Assembly (NCBI RefSeq): GCF_932526225.1
Contig: NC_064046.1
Coordinates: 13,768,408-13,832,407, forward strand
Source: Nematostella vectensis
Lineage: Eukaryota; Cnidaria; Anthozoa; Actiniaria; Edwardsiidae
DNA: 64,000 bases
Direction: 5' to 3'
The notes under the pieces were generated by a model. The model was not told the DNA's origin and did no database searches. It saw only the letters and a program-made list of their open reading frames with translations. Position numbers and translations under genes: made by a program. Positions within the stretch are counted from its first letter, which is position 1. Every line of letters begins with the position of its first letter. Shown here in pieces: positions 60,701 to 64,000 of this stretch.

Positions 60701-63700
60701 TTACAAGTGATCTTGCGTTACTTCTTAGCCTCACCTTGCTCAAGGCGTCGGCCACATACTCGTGCAGGGAATAGTGGTTGAGCACGATAAGTCCCTCACA
60801 AGTAGTCCATAGCTGTCGGCAGACGAATAGAAACCCGCTGATGACGTCAGTCCCAGGTAGGAAGCCACCGGGGAGTCGATTGGCGAGTGCCTTTTTGGCG
60901 AAACCCGCGATGATGTGCGCAGGAGAGAAACTATGATGCAAAATCATAATGTGAACTCGCCTTGTTACAAATACAAGCAAGTCGCGATAATTCAGAAAAA
61001 AGGGCTTCTCAAGGGAAGGGTTACAGGCTTAGTCCCGCCTCTGATCGCATTAACCTGTATTGGGGGACGTGAAAGAACGGCTGGGGACGCTGACCCGTAG
61101 TGCCATGCTTAGTGATAATGATCGCATTAACCTGTATTGGGGGACGTGAAAGAACGGCTGGGGACGCTGACCCGTAGTGCCATGATAAAGCTCACATACT
61201 CACACTCATCGTTGTAAACGGCGTAGAACAGTCTGTAACTTTATTAAATAGCCTGCGTAGCAAGCGTTCTTTGAACTCAAACAAACAGGAATGCTTGCTA
61301 CGCAGGCGCGTACACGGGGGGGGGGGTGGGGGGGTGCAGGAACTTTGAACTCAAACAAACCGGAATGCTTGCTACGCAGGCGCGTACACTGGGGGGGGGG
61401 GGGGGGTGCAGGAAATTTTAAATCAAACAAACCGGAATGCTTGCTACGCAGGCGCGTACACGGGGGGGGGGGGGGGGGTGCAGGAACTTTGAACTCAAAC
61501 AAACCGGAATGCTTGCTACGCAGGCGCGTACACGGGGGGTGCAGGAACTTTGAACTCAAACAAACCGGAATGCTTGCTACGCAGGCGCGTACACAGGGGG
61601 GTGCAGGTTGCGTGCAACCCCCCCCCCCCCCTTGTCATATCAATCGATGGCTGTCCTTTATGCTAAAATGGTCTAAAAGAGACTTGGGCAAGCGCGCGGG
61701 AGACCTGTGGTATTCTAAAACCTTAGGGACTAGGCTCCATTTCCAAGATACAAGCATAATCGCAGTAAACACGACCTCCTGCAAGTTTACGTGGAAATTG
61801 GTTGAAGTGTAAATGACAAAGCGAGATGGAAAAAAGAAAATTTAAAACAAGATTGGCTGATATGAAAGCCAAAAATTGGGTCATTTCTTATTAAGAAATC
61901 TTCAAATCCTATGGTTTTTCCATTTGATACCTATGACTGCGCTTCGAGATTTATCGTTTTAAGAGTATATGAAAGGAAAGGTGCGTGCACAATTCGCTAT
62001 CGACTATTAAATGCTGGAATAATTCGCCATTTGGAATCTTACCTACTCCGCTGCCACCGATCTTGGGACTCCCCGTACATCAGCTGAAGTCGGCCGCCTT
62101 CGGACGCAGCCAGGGTGGCCAACACGTCCGATACGAGCAGCAAGAGCCCTTCAGTGTCCGACTCCTCGCCCCCGTCTAAATCCTAAGCACATTATTAAGC
62201 ACCTTTAGATTACTATTTTCGATCGAATATGTTTAAATTTTAAAATCAACCAAATAGCCCATGTTAACCTTGGTTCGCCACTATTTTCGATTGAATATGT
62301 TAAAATTTTATAATCAACTAAATAGCCCATGTTGACCTTAGGTTCGCCAGTATTTTCGGTCGAATATGTTCAAATTTTAGAAAAAAAAAAGCCCAGGATC
62401 GCCATGGTTCGCCACTATTTTCGGTCGAATATGTTCAAATTTTAGATGAAAAAAAAAAAGCCCAGGTTCGCCATGGTTCGCCACTATTTTCGGTTGAATA
62501 TGTTCAAATTTTAGATGAAAAAAATAGCCCAGGTTCGCCATGGTTCGCCACTATTTTCGGTCGAATATGTTCAAATTTTAGATGGAAAAAAAGCCCAGGT
62601 TCGCCATGGTTCGCAACTATTTTCAGTCGAATATGTTCAAATTTTAGATGAAAAAGCCCAGGTTCGCCATGAGCGCTTGCAAACGAGGCTCTCCAGTTAA
62701 AAAGAACGTGGCGGCGATAGCGGCCCAATCGCAAAGCTTTTTTAAGAGCAAGAGGAGAGTAAAATTATACTCACGTAAAATCCATCTAGAATGTTCTGGA
62801 CAGGAGCCAAGAGGCTGGTTGTGATGGCGTCCTGTGGAGGCGATAACACAACGATAGGAGGCGATCAGACTTCAAGGTACATGCTTGGAGATACATAGCT
62901 TTTTGTGTGACCCATCATTCTTGACCCCTCTCCTCCCCTACACCTATTTTCTGGTCCCTTGTTACCTTGCAAAGACAGTCCCTACTAGCGGATAACAGTT
63001 GTTACCTTGCAAAGACAGTCCCTGCTAGCGGATAACAGTTGTTACCTTGCAAAGACAGTCCCTACTAGCGGATAATAGTTGTTACCTTGCAAAGACAGTC
63101 CCTACTAGCGGATAACAGTTGTTACCTTGCAAAGACAGTCCCTACTAGCGGATAACAGTTGTTACCTTGCAAAGACAGTCCCTGCTAGCGGATAACAGTT
63201 GTTACCTTGCAAAGACAGTCCCTACTAGCGGATAATAGTTGTTACCTTCCAAAGACAGTCCCTACTAGCGGATAACAGTTGTTACCTTGCAAAGACAGTC
63301 CCTGCTAGCGGATAACAGTTGTTACCTTGCAAAGACAGTCCCTACTAGCGGATAACAGTTGTTACCTTGCAAAGACAGTCCCTACTAGCGGATAACAGTT
63401 GTTACCTTGCAAAGACAGTCCCTACTATCGGATAACAGTTGTTACCTTGCAAAGACATTCCCTGCTAGCGGATAACAGTTGTTACCTTGCAAAGACATTC
63501 CCTACTAGCGGATAACAGTTGTTACCTTGCAAAGACATTCCCTACTAGCGGATAACAGTTGTTACCTTGCAAAGACAGTCCCTACTAGCGGATAACAGTT
63601 GTTACCTTGCAAAGACAGTCCCTGCTAGCGGATAACAGTTGTTACCTTGCAAAGACAGTCCCTACTAGCGGATAACAGTTGTTACCTTGCAAAGACATTC

Positions 63701-64000
63701 CCTGCTAGCGGATAACAGTTGTTACCTTGCAAAGACAGTCCCTGCTAGCGGATAATAGTTGTTACCTTGCAAAGACAGTCCCTACTAGCGGATAACAGTT
63801 GTTACCTTGCAAAGACAGTCCCTACTAGCGGATAACAGTTGTCACGTTGCAAAGACAGTCCCTGCTAGCGGATAATAGTTATTACCTTGCAAAGACAGTC
63901 CCTACTAGCGGATAACAGTTGTTACCTTGCAAAGACATTCTCTGCTAGCGGCGCTGTTGGCAGCAATTTCTTGTAGAACCTCACAAACCAGTTCACCCGG
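45735..64000 (-). CDS. TBC1D32: TBC1 domain family member 32 (Broad-minded), 3' part, partial
   Basis: Ciliary protein with a C-terminal Rab-GAP-like TBC domain, needed for cilia and Hedgehog signalling in vertebrates. Exons seen: 64000-63926 (continues off the edge), 62831-62775, 62182-62043, 61232-61206, 60930-60735, 60506-60424, 59629-59491, 58988-58901, 58247-58187 (tentative), 56891-56745, 56022-55934, 55144-55034, 54886-54775, 53333-53231, 51290-51214, 50821-50738, 49983-49792, 49435-49281, 49122-49039, 48163-48107, 47980-47879, 46124-46038 and 45848-45735. Phases agree except at 58901/58247 and 53231/51290, where a small exon is probably missed. Key words: [64 protein letters not shown], and TBC-end words [19 protein letters not shown] and [20 protein letters not shown]. 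Many introns carry arrays derived from the gene's own splice junctions. Confidence 0.83.
46144..47656. repeat. 25-bp minisatellite in TBC1D32
   Basis: About 60 copies of CTACCCAACTGG plus TGGCATTAACGTA, highly uniform, in the intron between exons 47980-47879 and 46124-46038. It ends about 20 bp from the acceptor at 46126-46125 but shows no resemblance to it. Confidence 0.97.
48171..49003. repeat. ~37-bp minisatellite derived from a TBC1D32 acceptor region
   Basis: About 22 copies containing CACAGCCAGAAACATACAAT and GAGATAAAAAAGTCAGT. On the coding strand the unit reads GACTTTTTTTATCTC then ATTGTATGTTTCTGGCTG. The copy nearest the exon reads GACTTTTTTTCTC, TTTGTATGTCTCTGTGTGCAG and is the pyrimidine tract and AG of the acceptor at 48165-48164. 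Confidence 0.9.
50470..50718. mobile_element. Foldback MITE, family A, copy 3 (reverse orientation)
   Basis: Left AGCCGCATTGTTACCAGTTT, right GTAAACTGGTGACAATGGGG. Interior words of the family appear in reverse complement. Ends about 20 bp from exon 50821-50738. Confidence 0.8.
51640..51815. repeat. Tandem repeat rich in ACGCCCCT motifs
   Basis: Two ~88-bp copies with GCTTACAAGTTTGTAAT and CTCTCTAACAAACGCC. Related AAGCGCCTCCTCCCC sequences occur at 40480-40560, 40730-40770 and 52255-52310. Confidence 0.7.
51828..52063. mobile_element. Foldback MITE, family A, copy 4
   Basis: Left AAAGCCGCATTGTCACCAGT, right TAAACTGGTAACAATGCGGC. The part of the right arm before TAAACTGG (CGACCGGAAG in other copies) is deleted. 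Confidence 0.8.
52960..53155. repeat. Dispersed repeat B, copy 2
   Basis: Same ordered words as at 38690-38925 (GATTTTCCCGCCAAAAC, CAATCCCCTTTTCAGAATTT, GGCTAGATTGATATAAGT). Confidence 0.65.
53370..53560. repeat. Dispersed repeat C, second copy at 27168-27385
   Basis: Both places share ATTAAAGAATGTCGAT, AACCAC, TTATTGTTTACA, TTTGCAAGAAAAC and AAAATGGC.GCGT with TTCCTTCTTTAA, in the same order. One lies in SLC22 intron 5, the other in a TBC1D32 intron. Confidence 0.6.
53720..54660. repeat. 82-bp minisatellite in TBC1D32
   Basis: About 11.5 copies containing CAAATACAGTACTTAAGTGG, AAAGCTTTCTGACACTAG and GGACGCCCAATAGAGGTAAG. The plus-strand GAGGTAAG is on the non-coding strand for the gene, so it is not a donor copy. 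Confidence 0.95.
56023..56595. repeat. 98-bp minisatellite copying a TBC1D32 acceptor and exon start
   Basis: Five to six copies. On the coding strand each unit has CTGTTCTCTTTCTAG followed by GTGTTGATAACTCGGCTG and TTCATGATTGACTCT. The authentic junction is TTTTTCTAG followed by GAGTTCATAAGTCGACTG and GTCATGATGGACTCT (exon 56022-55934). Copies nearest the exon are the most diverged from the rest. Confidence 0.92.
57000..58247. repeat. Four dispersed-tandem copies of a TBC1D32 exon end with donor
   Basis: On the coding strand AGAATCAAACACGTGGACAC, ATCGACAGCAAGACGTACC and ATAAG|GTGAGTGTCAC occur at 58247-58187 (taken as the real exon), 58115-58058 and, more diverged, 57985-57927 (donor lost) and 57130-57071 (GTAAGT). 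Spacers are made of GTGTGACA-type repeats. The lower two copies are separated by about 800 bp of other sequence including a tRNA-like element. Confidence 0.85.
57784..57855 (-). pseudogene. tRNA-Lys(UUU)-like sequence, probably pseudo-tRNA or SINE head
   Basis: 72 nt on the minus strand. A perfect T arm CCGGG-TTCAATC-CCCGG holds a B box (GGTTCAATCC); an A box TGTCCCAGTGG lies at the right distance. The anticodon loop CTTTTAA gives UUU with 4 of 5 stem pairs. A T-rich pol III stop follows (TTTTTTTATTTTT). The acceptor stem pairs poorly (about 3 of 7), so it is not a standard functional tRNA. Confidence 0.55.
58601..58725. mobile_element. hAT-like MITE, 5-bp target duplication
   Basis: Starts CAGCGGCGTAGCCAGGATTT and ends GGCTACGCCCCTG, flanked on both sides by acaat. 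Inverse orientation to 13349-13502, sharing GGGCCC, AAGGCATTTTT and TTTTTGGCTGCTA. Confidence 0.7.
59612..60400. repeat. Complex array copying a TBC1D32 acceptor and exon start
   Basis: On the coding strand GCTTGTCTCTGATTGTAG followed by CCTAGCATGGGAGAGCTC recurs. The authentic junction at 59631-59629 is GCTTGTCTCTGATTGTAG followed by TCTAGCCTGGGAGAGCTCGC. At least six copies occur between 59630 and 60220 with AATAAAATCAGAGACA spacers, then three more regular 52-bp units (AAGTGGGTTAGCTCTTCCAT) at 60228-60380. Confidence 0.88.
60537..60780. repeat. ~130-bp duplication including a TBC1D32 exon end and donor
   Basis: TTAGCCTCAC, GGCGTCGGCCACATACT and the flanking ACCATTTCCTTGCATTACCA occur twice. 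The copy at 60731-60770 is the real end of exon 60930-60735 (VADALSK with GTGAGG). The copy at 60584-60622 lies inside the intron and keeps GTGAGGCTAAGA. Confidence 0.88.
61045..61183. repeat. Direct duplication, ~72 bp
   Basis: GATCGCATTAACCTGTATTG, GGGGACGTGAAAGAACGGCT and GACCCGTAGTGCCATG occur twice, at 61045-61109 and 61119-61183. Confidence 0.95.
61266..61625. repeat. ~63-bp minisatellite with G runs
   Basis: Five copies of GGAATGCTTGCTACGCAGGC, GCGTACAC, a G run of 6 to 18, TGCAGGAAC and TTTGAACTCAAACAAAC. The first copy faces an inverted GCCTGCGTAGCAAGCGTTC (61250-61268), giving a hairpin. The array ends in a C run. Confidence 0.93.
62210..62680. repeat. ~55-60-bp minisatellite in TBC1D32
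   Basis: Eight copies of GGTTCGCCACTATTTTCGGT, CGAATATGTTCAAATTTTAG and an A-rich stretch ending GCCCAG. Confidence 0.93.
62959..63950. repeat. 40-bp minisatellite copying a TBC1D32 exon end plus donor
   Basis: About 24 copies. On the coding strand each unit reads CCGCTAGTAGGGACTGTC then TTTGCAAG|GTAACAACTG. The real exon end (64000-63926) reads CCGCTAGCAGAGAATGTC then TTTGCAAG|GTAACAACTG. In the exon's frame, differences are two synonymous changes and one Glu-to-Asp. Confidence 0.95.

Noticed and set aside
61291..61812. 173-residue open frame with Gly runs and [15 protein letters not shown] repeats
   Set aside because: The G-rich minisatellite has a unit that is open in this frame; it is intronic to TBC1D32.

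Overview
The window looks like nuclear DNA of an animal, most likely an anthozoan cnidarian such as a sea anemone. Genes have many short exons with GT-AG introns. The products are animal housekeeping proteins with recognisable orthologues (exocyst Sec5, NDUFAF6, mitochondrial DHODH, TBC1D32, an SLC22 transporter). The intergenic DNA is full of minisatellites, small foldback transposons and short interspersed repeats. The species call is inference. No prokaryotic operon, CRISPR array or rRNA is visible.

Layout. 1-3273 (-): first three coding exons of EXOC2/Sec5; the rest lies off the left edge. 3622-11280 (+), head-to-head with EXOC2: a five-exon gene for a 1,596-residue protein made of a death-effector domain, a glycosyltransferase-4-like domain and a SAMD9-type STAND NTPase with C-terminal repeats. 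A deleted Ty3-like LTR element (4512-5587) sits in its second half of intron 1. 13.7-18.85 kb: a putative DNA transposon of about 5.1 kb bounded by long inverted repeats and carrying two decayed unrecognised genes. 20499-30400 (+): a nine-exon SLC22 transporter whose introns hold a 41-bp array, a 1.8-kb array of 10-bp units, (AAT)n, (AT)n and a long palindrome. 31338-37617 (-): NDUFAF6, ten exons. 37.7-38.5 kb: a broken, internally inverted Patched-family relic. 39642-43724 (-): DHODH, seven exons. 45735-64000 (-): the 3' part of TBC1D32/BROMI, at least 20 exons, 5' end off the right edge.

The most unusual pattern is in the arrays. Several minisatellites are tandem copies of the host gene's own splice junctions. 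In EXOC2, exon 3 is flanked on one side by about 28 copies of its last ~24 coding bases plus the GT donor, and on the other by an array resembling its own pyrimidine tract. In TBC1D32 the same thing is seen with a donor array at 62.96-63.93 kb, acceptor arrays at 56.0-56.6 and 59.6-60.4 kb, repeated exon/donor copies at 57.0-58.25 kb, a duplicated donor at 60.6 kb and an acceptor-derived array at 48.2-49.0 kb. In every case the copies extend into the intron and leave the exon intact.

The second highlight is the DED-glycosyltransferase-SAMD9-like protein, which has the layout of an innate-immune or cell-death STAND sensor but lacks the SAM and AlbA regions of vertebrate SAMD9. The remaining genes are ordinary housekeeping genes. 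Two GC-AG introns, one in NDUFAF6 and one in DHODH, are supported by reading frame and homology.
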